Source of the DNA: an uncultured Verrucomicrobiales bacterium
GTDB taxonomy: Bacteria; Verrucomicrobiota; Verrucomicrobiia; Limisphaerales; Palsa-1400
Reading direction: 5' to 3'
DNA length: 54,367 nt
Assembly: GCA_903927905.1 (NCBI GenBank)
Contig: CAIYOY010000334.1
Span: 1-54,367, forward strand
Part shown: positions 25,300 to 33,794 of the stretch, one piece after another
Layout: each line of letters starts with the position of its first letter
Position numbering within the stretch: the stretch's first letter is position 1
Position numbers and translations under genes: made by a program
The notes under the pieces: generated by a model
Databases searched by the model: none
Told to the model about the DNA's origin: nothing
Seen by the model: only the letters and a program-made list of their open reading frames with translations

Positions 25300-26232
25300 T
25301 CAAGGCAGCGTTTTGGCCGTATAGGTGTTTTCGAAATGAATCAGGTCCGTATCCGATACACCCATGCTGTTGCCAGACCAGCCGAAGCTGCAAAAGCCGG
25401 CAAAGCCGATGTTGTGGGCCGCATCGCTGCGCGCGTTGATGGCATTGTCCCAGCCGGCATAGGAGACGCCTTCACGGCCAAAGGCGGGTGATTGGGTGCT
25501 GACGCTTTGGGCGAAATGTTCGGTGAGGTAGAGCTTGGCGCTGGAGATGCCGACCGTGGTGACGTAGGAGTCGTAGGTGCTTTGATATTGCGATTGGCAC
25601 CAACTGACGGAGTTGCCGCTGCCGTTGATGGATTTTCCGTCCAGATATTTCTCCACCGCGATGTAAGCCACTCCGGCGAGACTTTGCCAGTCATTGGTGT
25701 TATTTGCCGGGTTGGGGAACGGCGAAAAAATGATGACGGAATGACCGTAGGTGTTTTTCAGCCGCGTGCAGATGGCGATGACCCACGCCCGGTAGGTCGC
25801 ATCACTCGGCCAAAGCCCGGTGGATATTTCGTTCAACGAAACCCAGGTCGGCTTCACACCGGACGAGGTGAAATTGGCGATGATGTAGTTGTTTTCAATG
25901 TCATCGGCTTTCTGGGTGGCGGTCCAGCTGCCGTAATTATCGTTCAGCGTGTTGTAGTAAGCGCCGAGGAAATTGCCGTTGCCGTTGAGGTCGGAGCGGT
26001 GCGCGTCACTGCCCATCATGACCATGTGGCCATTGGGCCGGGAGGCGTTGGTGGCCCAGTTGAGCGCGTCGAATTGCGACTGGCACATGTGATTGGTCGT
26101 TGAGCAGGGGCAACAGAACGTGCAGATGTCGAACCGTTTGTCAAAAACGGCGCGCGCGTTGAAGGTCAAACCGGCCAGGGTCAATGCCATGGCCAGCAAC
26201 AGGGAGTTCTTGATCGGATTGGATGTTTTCAT
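25300..26232 (-). CDS. Secreted protein with glycosidase-like TIM-barrel features
   Basis: 310 residues with a signal peptide (LLLAMALTLAGLTFNARA). A Cys-rich start (CTFCCPCSTTNHMC) follows. TWVSLNEISTGLWP and KLYLTEHFAQ each carry a Glu placed like the acid/base and nucleophile of clan GH-A hydrolases at the ends of beta-strands, and VIIFSPFPNP and GFAGFCSFGW look like further strand ends. No known family could be named, so a glycoside hydrolase role is only inferred. The gene stands alone, with its own 220-bp upstream region shared with the divergent pntAA. Confidence 0.55.
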   Translation of the reverse strand: MKTSNPIKNSLLLAMALTLAGLTFNARAVFDKRFDICTFCCPCSTTNHMCQSQFDALNWATNASRPNGHMVMMGSDAHRSDLNGNGNFLGAYYNTLNDNYGSWTATQKADDIENNYIIANFTSSGVKPTWVSLNEISTGLWPSDATYRAWVIAICTRLKNTYGHSVIIFSPFPNPANNTNDWQSLAGVAYIAVEKYLDGKSINGSGNSVSWCQSQYQSTYDSYVTTVGISSAKLYLTEHFAQSVSTQSPAFGREGVSYAGWDNAINARSDAAHNIGFAGFCSFGWSGNSMGVSDTDLIHFENTYTAKTLP

Positions 26233-26338
26233 AAGTTAATACGGACAAGTTTGGAACACAGTTAATTGGGTTAGTTCCACACCTATAGAACCAATCATGG
26301 GCTGTCAACGGAAAACGTCCTCCCGGGCTGTCTTTCGG

Positions 26339-26365
26339 AATTATATTAGTTGTGCTAATATAATT
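26339..26365. promoter_or_regulatory. Perfect AT-rich palindrome between divergent genes
   Basis: AATTATATTAG, 5 nt (TTGTG), CTAATATAATT: two perfect 11-bp arms. It is 88 nt before pntAA and about 107 nt before the secreted protein on the other strand. It contains TATAAT-like motifs on both strands. It looks like a dyad operator; a simple hairpin is the alternative. Confidence 0.5.
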
Positions 26366-26453
26366 ACAGATATAAGGCAGAGGAAATAATCGTTCTAATG
26401 TTGAATTCCGGCCTTGGGCTGGAATATATTGGTTTCTGCTTTCAGAAAAGCCT

Positions 26454-27572
26454 ATGCGCTTTGCCGTTTTTAAAGAAATCAGTGCCGGAGAAACCCGCGT
26501 CGCCCTTGTGCCGGACGCGGTGAAACTGTTGCTGAAAAAAAAGCACTCGGTGCTGGTGGAATCTGGGGCGGGTTTGGCGGCTTTCATCCCGGATGCGGAG
26601 TTTGAAGCGGCCGGGGCGCAAATCGTGCCCGACGCGAAACAATTGGCCAGCGCGGCGGATTGTTTTGTGCAGATGCGTCCGTTGTCCCATGCGGAGGCAT
26701 CTATTCTGCCGGAAGGCAAGGCGGTCATTGGTTATCTAGCGCCGTTGCGGAATCCTGAGTTGGTCCAATTGCTGGCCCAACGCAAGTTGACGAGTTTCAG
26801 TCTCGACGCCATCCCACGCATCAGTCGCGCGCAAAGCATGGATATTCTTTCCAGCATGGCGACTATCGCCGGTTACAAGGCGGTCTTGCTGGCGGCGAGT
26901 CATCTTCCCAAATTTCTTCCGATGCTGACCACGGCGGCGGGGACAATCCGTCCGGCGCAAGGGTTGATTCTCGGTGCGGGCGTGGCGGGATTGCAGGCGA
27001 TTGCCACGGCGCGACGGCTTGGAGCGGTGGTCGAAGCTTTTGACGTGCGCCCGGCAGTGAAGGAACAGGTGCAAAGTCTTGGGGCAAAGTTTCTGGAAAT
27101 TCCGACGGCGGAAAATCTGGAAGACAAAGGCGGCTACGCGAAACAAGTTTCCGCTGAGACCCTGGCCAAACAGCAATTGCTTTTGACCGAGCGTTTGAAG
27201 GTGACGGATTTTGTCATCACCACCGCGCAAGTGCCGGGCAAACCGGCGCCGCGATTGATCACGAAGGAAATGGTCGCGGTGATGAAGCCTGGTTCGGTCA
27301 TCGTGGATCTGGCCGCGGAAACCGGTGGAAATTGCGAGCTGACCAAGGCCGGGGAAGTGACCAATGTGAACGGGGTTATCCTTCTTGGGCCACGCAATCT
27401 TCCCGCCACGATGCCGCTGGATGCCAGCCGGATGTTTGCGCGGAATGTCGCGACGTTCATTCTCGAAATCACCAACGAGACGGGTTTCACCTTTGATTGG
27501 AAAAATGAAATTTTCGCCGAGACCTGCATCACGCACAACGGCGAAGTGACGATGAAACGGAGGACGACATGA
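26454..27572 (+). CDS. pntAA: NAD(P) transhydrogenase subunit alpha, part 1
   Basis: 372 residues, the NAD(H)-binding domain I. Signatures: RVALVPDAVKLLLKK and VESGAG near the start, RISRAQSMDILSSM, and GLILGAGVAGLQAIATARRLGA for NAD binding (written here as LGAGVAGLQAIATARRLGA), followed by VEAFDVRPAVKEQVQSLGA and IVDLAAETGGNCELT. The alpha subunit is split as in many bacteria: the membrane part is the next gene. The enzyme moves hydride between NADH and NADP+ driven by the proton gradient. Translation is coupled to pntAB by a shared ATGA. Confidence 0.96.
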   Translation: MRFAVFKEISAGETRVALVPDAVKLLLKKKHSVLVESGAGLAAFIPDAEFEAAGAQIVPDAKQLASAADCFVQMRPLSHAEASILPEGKAVIGYLAPLRNPELVQLLAQRKLTSFSLDAIPRISRAQSMDILSSMATIAGYKAVLLAASHLPKFLPMLTTAAGTIRPAQGLILGAGVAGLQAIATARRLGAVVEAFDVRPAVKEQVQSLGAKFLEIPTAENLEDKGGYAKQVSAETLAKQQLLLTERLKVTDFVITTAQVPGKPAPRLITKEMVAVMKPGSVIVDLAAETGGNCELTKAGEVTNVNGVILLGPRNLPATMPLDASRMFARNVATFILEITNETGFTFDWKNEIFAETCITHNGEVTMKRRTT

Positions 27573-27886
27573 TAATCGGCACGCTGGCCATGATTTATAT
27601 TTTCATCCTCGCCATTTTCACCGGCGTGGAAGTCATCAGCCGGGTGCCGACGGTGTTGCACACTCCGCTGATGTCCGGCGCCAATGCGATCCATGGCGTG
27701 GTTTTGATCGGCGGCGTTTATCTGCTGGGAACGGCCGGTGAAAATACGACTCTGTTTGTTTTAGGGTTTCTGGCAGTCATTCTGGGGACTTTGAATGTGG
27801 TGGGCGGTTTTGTCGTGACCGATCGCATGTTGGAGATGTTCAAGGCGAAACCTCCGGCCAAAGAGAAGGACGGCGAGAAGAAATGA
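27569..27886 (+). CDS. pntAB: NAD(P) transhydrogenase subunit alpha, part 2 (membrane)
   Basis: 105 residues with three membrane helices: about residues 2-21, 44-63 and 65-87. The ISRVPTVLHTPLMSGANAIHG segment, here in part SRVPTVLHTPLMSGANAIHG, is the family hallmark lining the proton path. A charged tail ends in KEKDGEKK. Start and stop overlap both neighbours by ATGA, which fixes one transcript for the three subunits. Confidence 0.96.
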   Translation: MIIGTLAMIYIFILAIFTGVEVISRVPTVLHTPLMSGANAIHGVVLIGGVYLLGTAGENTTLFVLGFLAVILGTLNVVGGFVVTDRMLEMFKAKPPAKEKDGEKK

Positions 27887-29268
27887 ACAACCCTTATATT
27901 CCAGAGGGCGCCTATCTGATCGCTTCACTGCTGTTCGTCATTGGACTGAAGCGGCTAAGTTCGCCGCGCACCGCGCGTTCGGGAAACACTTTGGCCGCCA
28001 TCGGCATGGCGCTCGCACTGGTGGGCACTTTTTTCCTGCCAGCGATGGCGCATTTTGGCTGGATCGTGCTGGCCATAGTCATCGGCACCGTTCCCGGCTG
28101 GCTCCTCGCCAAAAAAGTGAAGATGACCGCGATGCCGCAAATGGTTTCCCTCTTCAACGGCATGGGCGGCGCGTGCGCCCTGTTCATTTCCCTGGGCGAA
28201 TGGATCAATTCTGACAGCGATGAAAGCCTGGGGCTGATCTTGCCCATGTTCTTTGGAATTATTTTTGGCGCGATCAGTTTTTCGGGAAGCCTCGTGGCCT
28301 TCGGAAAATTACAGGGGTTGATCAGCGAAAAGCCGTTGCGCTGGCCCCTGCAAAAAACGATCAATATTGTCCTGTGCGCAATCATGGTGGCCCTCGCGAC
28401 CATCGCAGTCCGGCATTGCCATTGTGAACTCCACTGGATTTATCTGTTGGCCGGAGCCGCGCTGGTGCTGGGTGTTCTGCAAGTGCTGCCCATCGGTGGC
28501 GCGGATATGCCGGTGGTTATTTCCGTCCTGAATTCCTGCACCGGCATGGCGGCGGCGGTCACCGGTTTCGCCATGCACAACATGGCCATGATCATCGCGG
28601 GTGTTCTTGTCGGCGCCGCCGGGTCTTTCCTGACTCTCCTGATGTGCAAAGCGATGAACCGATCTCTACTGGCTGTCATCTTTGGTTCTTTTGGTGGCGG
28701 CGCACAAGCCGGAGCGGCTGCCGCGCAAGGCGAAAAAACCCAGCGCGAAACCACCGCCGCCGAAGCCGCCATCATGATGGGCTACGCGCGCAAGGTGATT
28801 ATTATTCCCGGTTACGGACTGGCCGTGGCCCAGGCGCAACATCTGGTTCACGAACTGGAACAAATGTTGGAAAAGCGCGCCGTGGAAGTGAAGTATGCGA
28901 TTCATCCAGTCGCGGGCCGCATGCCGGGCCACATGAATGTTTTGTTGGCGGAAGCCGACGTGCCTTACCCCAAACTTTTCGACATGGATGAAATCAATCC
29001 CGAGTTCGACCAGGCGGATGTGGCCTTGATCATCGGGGCCAACGACGTGGTCAATCCCGCAGCTCGCAACGACGCGACCAGTCCCATATACGGCATGCCC
29101 ATCCTCAACGCCGACAAGGCGAAGAATATCATCGTCATCAAACGCGGCAAAGGCGCCGGTTTTGCGGGCATCGAAAACGAACTGTTTTTTGACGCGAAGA
29201 CGCGGATGTTGTTTGGCGATGCCAAGAAGGCCTTGCAGGAATTGGTGGCCGAGATTCGAGGGTTGTAG
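27883..29268 (+). CDS. pntB: NAD(P) transhydrogenase subunit beta
   Basis: 461 residues. The first half has about eight to nine membrane helices with MVSLFNGMGGACA and GADMPVVISVLNSCTGMAAA motifs. The second half is domain III that binds NADP(H): VIIIPGYGLAVAQAQH, YAIHPVAGRMPGHMNVLLAEA (in part), DVALIIGANDVVNPAA and the GKGAGFAGIENELFF motif. All core motifs are intact, so the enzyme should be functional. It is the last gene of the operon; a 14-nt piece of a dispersed repeat follows directly after its stop. Confidence 0.96.
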   Translation: MNNPYIPEGAYLIASLLFVIGLKRLSSPRTARSGNTLAAIGMALALVGTFFLPAMAHFGWIVLAIVIGTVPGWLLAKKVKMTAMPQMVSLFNGMGGACALFISLGEWINSDSDESLGLILPMFFGIIFGAISFSGSLVAFGKLQGLISEKPLRWPLQKTINIVLCAIMVALATIAVRHCHCELHWIYLLAGAALVLGVLQVLPIGGADMPVVISVLNSCTGMAAAVTGFAMHNMAMIIAGVLVGAAGSFLTLLMCKAMNRSLLAVIFGSFGGGAQAGAAAAQGEKTQRETTAAEAAIMMGYARKVIIIPGYGLAVAQAQHLVHELEQMLEKRAVEVKYAIHPVAGRMPGHMNVLLAEADVPYPKLFDMDEINPEFDQADVALIIGANDVVNPAARNDATSPIYGMPILNADKAKNIIVIKRGKGAGFAGIENELFFDAKTRMLFGDAKKALQELVAEIRGL

Positions 29269-29282
29269 ATTTGGGATTTACG
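29269..29282 (-). repeat. Short AT-rich repeat, copy next to pntB
   Basis: The minus strand reads CGTAAATCCCAAAT, identical to 39953-39966 at the end of aroB. It begins at the base after the pntB stop codon. Confidence 0.5.
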
Positions 29283-29342
29283 GCATAGGCTTCATCAGCC
29301 CCGATATCACGGGCGGTTTTTGGAGAATTAGACCAATTATAC

Positions 29343-30545
29343 ATGCAACCATTGCCGACAGTTTTACTTCGTCCCGGTGACGCCGATCGCGTCCTTGCCG
29401 GGCATCCCTGGATTTATTCCGGCTCGACCCTGCGTCTGACTTCGCCGGCGGAAGATGGCGCCATCGTGCAGGTCAAAGATCATCGCCAAAGATTCCTCGG
29501 CATCGGCTTTTACAATTCCAAATCGAAAATTGTCGTGCGCGTCATGGCGCCGGAACGGGAGGAGATCAACCGGGAGTTTTTTGAAGGACGGATCCGCGCG
29601 GCCCTGGCGATACGGCAACGACACTTGCCCGGAGCCAAATCCTTTCGCGTGGTCAATGCGGAGAGTGATTTTCTCAGCGGCTTGATCGTGGATAAGTATG
29701 CGGATGTCCTGGTGGTGCAGATTTCTGCCCTCGGCATGGATCAGCGCAAAGCGATGATCGTCGAGGCGTTGCAAAATATTTTTTCGCCACGCGCGATTGT
29801 GGAGCGGAGCGAAGCTTCCTTCCGGAAATTTGAAGGCTTATTGGAAGCCAATGGCTTGATCTCCGGAAAACTCGATGGCACGGTGTCGATTGAATTGAAC
29901 GGTTTGAAATTTGACGTGGATATCGCCGGTGGCCACAAAACCGGTTTGTATCTGGATCAACAGCGCAATTATCAATTGGTGGCGGACCTGATCAAGGGTG
30001 GCCAAGTGTTGGATTGTTTCAGTTTTCTCGGCGGCTTTGCGCTGCACTGCGCCCGCGCTGGTGCCACGAAAGTCCACGGTCTGGATCAGAGTCAGGAAGC
30101 CGTTGATGCCGCCACAAAAAATGCCGCAGTAAACGGTTTGACCGATAAATGCACTTTTGAAACGGTCAACGTCTTCGATTGGCTCAAAGCCCAGACGGCG
30201 GTGAATCCGCACGAAAAAGTCGTCCCTAAATTCGACGGCATCATTCTCGACCCGCCGTCGTTCACACGGACCCGTTCGGCCATCCCGAATGCCTTGCGCG
30301 GCTACAAGGACATTCATCTGCGCGCACTCAAACTCTTGAGACCCGGCGGAACTTTGGCCACTTTCTGTTGTTCACATCATGTAGATAGTGTGACCTTTGA
30401 ACAAGTCATCCTCGATGCCGCCTACGACGCCCGGAGAATCCTGCGCCGCGTGGCCACCTATAGCCAGTCGCCCGATCACCCCATTTTGCCCGCAGTGGCC
30501 GAAACGGAATATCTCAAGGGCTATGCTTACGAAGTGGTACGGTAA
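29343..30545 (+). CDS. rlmI: 23S rRNA (cytosine) methyltransferase RlmI-like
   Basis: 400 residues, the usual length. N-terminal PUA domain: LRPGDADRVLAGHPWIYSG, which is typical of this group. Then FRVVNAESDFLSGLIVDKY and VDIAGGHKTGLYLDQQ-N, which lead into a methyltransferase domain with VLDCFSFLGGFALHCARAG, FDGIILDPPSFTR (the DPPSF motif) and FCCSHHVD. RlmI of E. coli makes m5C1962 in 23S rRNA. The family also contains related enzymes, so the exact target base is inferred. It is 74 nt behind pntB and probably an independent unit. Confidence 0.88.
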   Translation: MQPLPTVLLRPGDADRVLAGHPWIYSGSTLRLTSPAEDGAIVQVKDHRQRFLGIGFYNSKSKIVVRVMAPEREEINREFFEGRIRAALAIRQRHLPGAKSFRVVNAESDFLSGLIVDKYADVLVVQISALGMDQRKAMIVEALQNIFSPRAIVERSEASFRKFEGLLEANGLISGKLDGTVSIELNGLKFDVDIAGGHKTGLYLDQQRNYQLVADLIKGGQVLDCFSFLGGFALHCARAGATKVHGLDQSQEAVDAATKNAAVNGLTDKCTFETVNVFDWLKAQTAVNPHEKVVPKFDGIILDPPSFTRTRSAIPNALRGYKDIHLRALKLLRPGGTLATFCCSHHVDSVTFEQVILDAAYDARRILRRVATYSQSPDHPILPAVAETEYLKGYAYEVVR

Positions 30546-30556
30546 GAAACAAAGTT

Positions 30557-30754
30557 ATGCTGACGCTGCATTCTGAAATTTTGGTCAAGAACGGGAAAAA
30601 ACAGTTTGCTATGCTGCCCTACGAGGAATTTCTAGCGGTGCAAGAGCGATTGGCTGATGCTGCGGATCTTTTGGAATTGCGCCGGGCCAGGCGGGCCGAA
30701 GGCAAAAAACCGTCCATTCCTCTCGCTCAAGTAAAACGTGAACTTGGTTTGTAA
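30557..30754 (+). CDS. Phd/YefM-like antitoxin, no toxin partner seen
   Basis: 65 residues. The N-terminal part EILVKNGKKQFAMLPYEEFLAVQERL follows the pattern of antitoxins in which a short beta-sheet and helix bind DNA, and the C-terminal helix (LLELRRARRAEGK, then SIPLAQVKRELGL) would wrap a toxin. It starts 11 nt behind rlmI. No RelE- or Doc-like gene follows within reach, and the next 530 bases look non-coding. It may be a leftover of a toxin-antitoxin pair or a stand-alone regulator. Confidence 0.6.
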   Translation: MLTLHSEILVKNGKKQFAMLPYEEFLAVQERLADAADLLELRRARRAEGKKPSIPLAQVKRELGL

Positions 30755-31288
30755 AAGGCCGCAGAAAAAATCATTCTGTGGCATCGGGTTGAACGGAAAG
30801 GCGAACTGCTTGAAGTTCTTCATCATTTTCCCGTTTTGATCGGCGAGAATAAATCCGCGCCAATGTTCCCGGCGGCAGTAGAGCTGGATGCAAATAATCC
30901 TCGCTCTCTTCAAAATAATCAATCGCGCCATCGTCCATGCTTCATTAATTCCAGATTTGCCAATCACTTTCAATTTCAAAACGGGATCGAAAAAATTCGT
31001 GGCATTGGTTTTAGCGCGTGGATTTGACTCCAACGGGTCGGCCTGTAAGACCGGGCGATATTTTAAAGCACAGGTCGCTCCGCTGGAGTATTGCTTGGAA
31101 TGATTCAGCCGTCCCTTCGGGACTTAGGACTTTCGTTTCGTCCCCCCCGGCAATAAATTGCCGGGCTATTATCATGGGTCCCTCCGGGACAAAGGATGGA
31201 AACGCGGCATCGCAGTGAAATTTTAATGCGCCTGCCCTCCGCCGTTTGAGCGTTGGCATTTGCAACCCCTCAGCTATTATGTGCAGGA
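30755..31288. other. Gene-poor stretch behind the antitoxin-like gene
   Basis: No convincing gene. One open frame on the minus strand (30632-31033, 133 codons) crosses the antitoxin gene and has no recognisable motif, so I did not accept it. The right half holds the three-hairpin array described separately. The left half could be the decayed remains of a toxin gene, but no toxin motif can be read in any frame. Confidence 0.5.
31111..31190. repeat. Three-hairpin array
   Basis: GTCCC-TTC-GGGAC (31111-31123), CCCGGCAAT-AA-ATTGCCGGG (31146-31165) and GTCCC-TCC-GGGAC (31178-31190) follow one another. The outer two are near copies. This arrangement resembles REP/BIME-type elements. Confidence 0.7.
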
Positions 31289-32536
31289 ATGAAATCGCGG
31301 CACTTAGTCTTTATCGTTCTGCTCAACATCCTCGTGTTGGCGACGGGCTTTTGGTACCTGGGGAATAAAGTGCCGAAGGCTCCTCAGTCGGAAATAAAAG
31401 TAGATGTTTCCGAATGGAAAAAAAAGGTGGCGGCTCCGAGTGTCCCCGTGACAGCCCAGCCCAAGGTCATTTACAGAACCAACAAATTTAACTGGAGCCA
31501 GATCGAGTCGGCTGATTATCGCCAATACATCGCCAACCTTCGCTCCGTCGGCTGCCCGGAACAAACCATCCGCGATCTGGTGCTGACCGATGTGATGCGC
31601 CTGTACGCTGGGATGCGCGGCAAGGCCAGCGTCAATGGCCGCGAATTCAAATATTGGGAAACCGATGACAAACGGAAGCTCCGCCAGAAACAATTGGAAG
31701 ATCGGGATAAGCAACTGGCCCAGATTGACAAGGATTTGCCGGCGGTCCTGCGTGAATTGCTCGGCATCAATTATGAGCGCGAACTGGACAAATATTTCAT
31801 AGACACCGGCGCGGATGAACAGCACATCGCTTTTCTGCCTCCCGGCAAACGCGATCAGGTGCTGGCCTTGCGCGATCAGATCGAAGGCCAGCGCGAAGCG
31901 GTCATGAGCGAGGTGGCGGAGGGCCAGGCGCTTTCGCCCGATCAGATCGGACGGCTCAAGAAAATTGACCTGCAACGGGACAAAGCGTTGTCTGTTCTCT
32001 TGACTCCAGAGGAAAAAGAAACCTACGAGCTTTCCACTTCCCCGACCGCCGAACGGCTGCGGCAACAATTGATCGGGTTTAATCCGACTGAAGCCGAATT
32101 CCGGGAGATATTCCGCCGACAAGCCGCGATTGACCAGGCTTACGCCTACGCCAACACCAACGATGTCACCGTGCAACAGGCCAAAGCCGCCGATCTGGCG
32201 AAAGCGGAACAGGAAATCAATAACCAATTGGATCCCTCGCGGGTGGTGGATTATCAGCGGGCGCACAACGACGATTATCGCAATCTCTATGTGCTGGCCC
32301 AGCGCTTCGATTTGCCAGTCTCCACGGCGCAATCGTTGCTGGACATGCGACAGGTGGCCGAAGATCAAAAACGACAAGTGGCCAATTCAACGACCATTCC
32401 AGAAGACAAAAAGGCCGACGCCCTCAAAGCCATTCAAGCCGAAACAGAACGCACCGCCCGCGAAGTACTCGGGGATAAAGGTTATTCCGAATACAACCAG
32501 ACCACTAGTAATTGGATTCAGACTTTGGGGAATTAG
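31289..32536 (+). CDS. Membrane-anchored protein of unknown function
   Basis: 415 residues from the ATG at 31289 (AGGA lies just in front; a TTG at 31253 is less likely). One N-terminal helix (HLVFIVLLNILVLATGFWYL) anchors a long periplasmic part. It holds a conserved-looking block YRQYIANLRSVGCPEQTIRDLVLTD, here in part YIANLRSVGCPEQTIRDLV, and then long charged helices (KLRQKQLEDRDKQLAQIDKD; LLTPEEKETYEL). This fold of heptad-rich helices around a C-P-E motif recurs in many verrucomicrobial secreted proteins, as recalled. Function unknown; a helical envelope or chaperone-like role is possible. Confidence 0.7.
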   Translation: MKSRHLVFIVLLNILVLATGFWYLGNKVPKAPQSEIKVDVSEWKKKVAAPSVPVTAQPKVIYRTNKFNWSQIESADYRQYIANLRSVGCPEQTIRDLVLTDVMRLYAGMRGKASVNGREFKYWETDDKRKLRQKQLEDRDKQLAQIDKDLPAVLRELLGINYERELDKYFIDTGADEQHIAFLPPGKRDQVLALRDQIEGQREAVMSEVAEGQALSPDQIGRLKKIDLQRDKALSVLLTPEEKETYELSTSPTAERLRQQLIGFNPTEAEFREIFRRQAAIDQAYAYANTNDVTVQQAKAADLAKAEQEINNQLDPSRVVDYQRAHNDDYRNLYVLAQRFDLPVSTAQSLLDMRQVAEDQKRQVANSTTIPEDKKADALKAIQAETERTAREVLGDKGYSEYNQTTSNWIQTLGN

Positions 32537-32538
32537 GG

Positions 32539-32632
32539 AGTGGCTCAAGTTGGTAAAAAAAGTAAGTTCCCCAGAAACCACCCCGGCTCGCGAGTACGAC
32601 TCGCCCCACCAGTTTCACCAAACTGAGCCAGT
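32539..32632. repeat. Palindromic dispersed element, copy 2
   Basis: About 94 bp between two converging genes, like copy 1 at 16075. Ends: AGTGGCTCAAGTTGGT and ACCAAACTGAGCCAGT form an imperfect 16-bp inverted repeat. The 32-bp core at 32579-32610 is identical to 16118-16149 and contains the GCGAGT-ACG-ACTCGC hairpin. Orientation on the plus strand is the same in both copies. Confidence 0.8.
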
Positions 32633-32646
32633 GCCGGTAATTAAGC

Positions 32647-33705
32647 TTAAGAAAGCAAATCCCGTTGCCATTTCATCAATTCTTTTTGATGCCCGTCCCA
32701 GTCGGAAGAAAGCGCAAGCAGCGTGGCCCGGCTGGCGATCAACGTCGGATCAATGACCAACTCTTCCGCCCGTTTGTTGCGTTTCTGTTCCAAGTCTTGA
32801 AACCGTTGCTGTTCCGCGTCGGTTTGCCGCCGGGAATGATTACGGATGTAGTCCGGCCATTCGGACGCTGGCACGGCCAAACCGGTCATGACCGCTTCGA
32901 TCAAACTTTCTCGTCGCCGTGAGTTGATGTGGCGCGGAATCAATTCCTGAAATGGCCGGTTTTCCGAGGCGGCCTCGGCGATGGCCGCCATCGGTTCGTA
33001 GGACAACATAAAAAACGGCGGGCGATTCGCCTGCAACGCTTCCTTTTCCCGCCAATGCCAGATCGAGCGCACCACGGCCAAACCGGCTCGCGATAATTTA
33101 TGACTGCCCTTGATCCGCCAAACTCGGTCCGGTTCAGGTTCCGGCGGGATGGCACATTCTGCGATCAATCGCGCGCAACTTTCCTCCAGCCAGGCCATCC
33201 GGCCTTTTTCGATCAGTTGGTTTTTTAAGATATCCGAGAGGGCCTTGAGATAATGCGTATCATTTCGCGCGTAGGCTTCCATGCGCGGGGTCAACGGACG
33301 CCTCGACCAGTCAGCTTTTTGCGAGCCTTTATCCAACGTCACGCCGAGAAATTTTCCTACGAGATTGGTCAGGCCAAATTCCTTTTCGCCCAGCAACCGG
33401 CTGGCCAGCATGGTGTCGAAAATCCGGTCCGGCACAAAATTGTGGTTCTTGCGCAGCAGCCGCAGATCGTAATCCGACCCGTGCATGAGGATCTGATGTT
33501 TTTTCAGTTCCGGCCAAAATGCGGTCAGATCCAGGCGGGACAGTGGATCAATCAAATAGTCTCCACCCACCAGGCTGACTTGGAGCAGGCAAAGCTTTTC
33601 GGGATAGGCATGAAGACTGTCGGCCTCGGTATCGAGGGCCACCCATTCGGCGGCGCTCAATTGCGGCAAAAATTCTGTCAGCTTTTCAGTCGAGGCGATC
33701 ACCAC
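32647..33705 (-). CDS. rnd: Ribonuclease D
   Basis: 352 residues from a GTG at 33705. The DEDDy exonuclease motifs are complete: VALDTEADS (D25, E27), LMHGSDYDLRLL, and YARNDTHYL (with the Tyr of the third motif). Two HRDC-like helical regions follow (about 195-280 and after), with FMLSYEPMAAIAEAA and FQELIPRHINSRR. RNase D trims the 3' ends of tRNA and other stable RNAs. It is divergent from the acyl-CoA ligase gene and convergent on the gene before. Confidence 0.93.
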   Translation of the reverse strand: MVIASTEKLTEFLPQLSAAEWVALDTEADSLHAYPEKLCLLQVSLVGGDYLIDPLSRLDLTAFWPELKKHQILMHGSDYDLRLLRKNHNFVPDRIFDTMLASRLLGEKEFGLTNLVGKFLGVTLDKGSQKADWSRRPLTPRMEAYARNDTHYLKALSDILKNQLIEKGRMAWLEESCARLIAECAIPPEPEPDRVWRIKGSHKLSRAGLAVVRSIWHWREKEALQANRPPFFMLSYEPMAAIAEAASENRPFQELIPRHINSRRRESLIEAVMTGLAVPASEWPDYIRNHSRRQTDAEQQRFQDLEQKRNKRAEELVIDPTLIASRATLLALSSDWDGHQKELMKWQRDLLS

Positions 33706-33794
33706 ATTACATTACGGGAAACCATTCGGAGAAAAAAATGAAAAAACGCAGAATTTTGGGCTTTGCATCAGCCCGATAAAATTTATTGTGGGGC

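Noticed and set aside
30632-31033. Open frame of 133 codons on the minus strand
   Set aside because: It crosses the antitoxin-like gene, shows no domain or ribosome site, and its composition does not look like the neighbouring genes.
31111-31190. Hairpin array as a CRISPR
   Set aside because: There are only three hairpins, two of which are near copies, with no regular spacers or direct repeats of CRISPR length.
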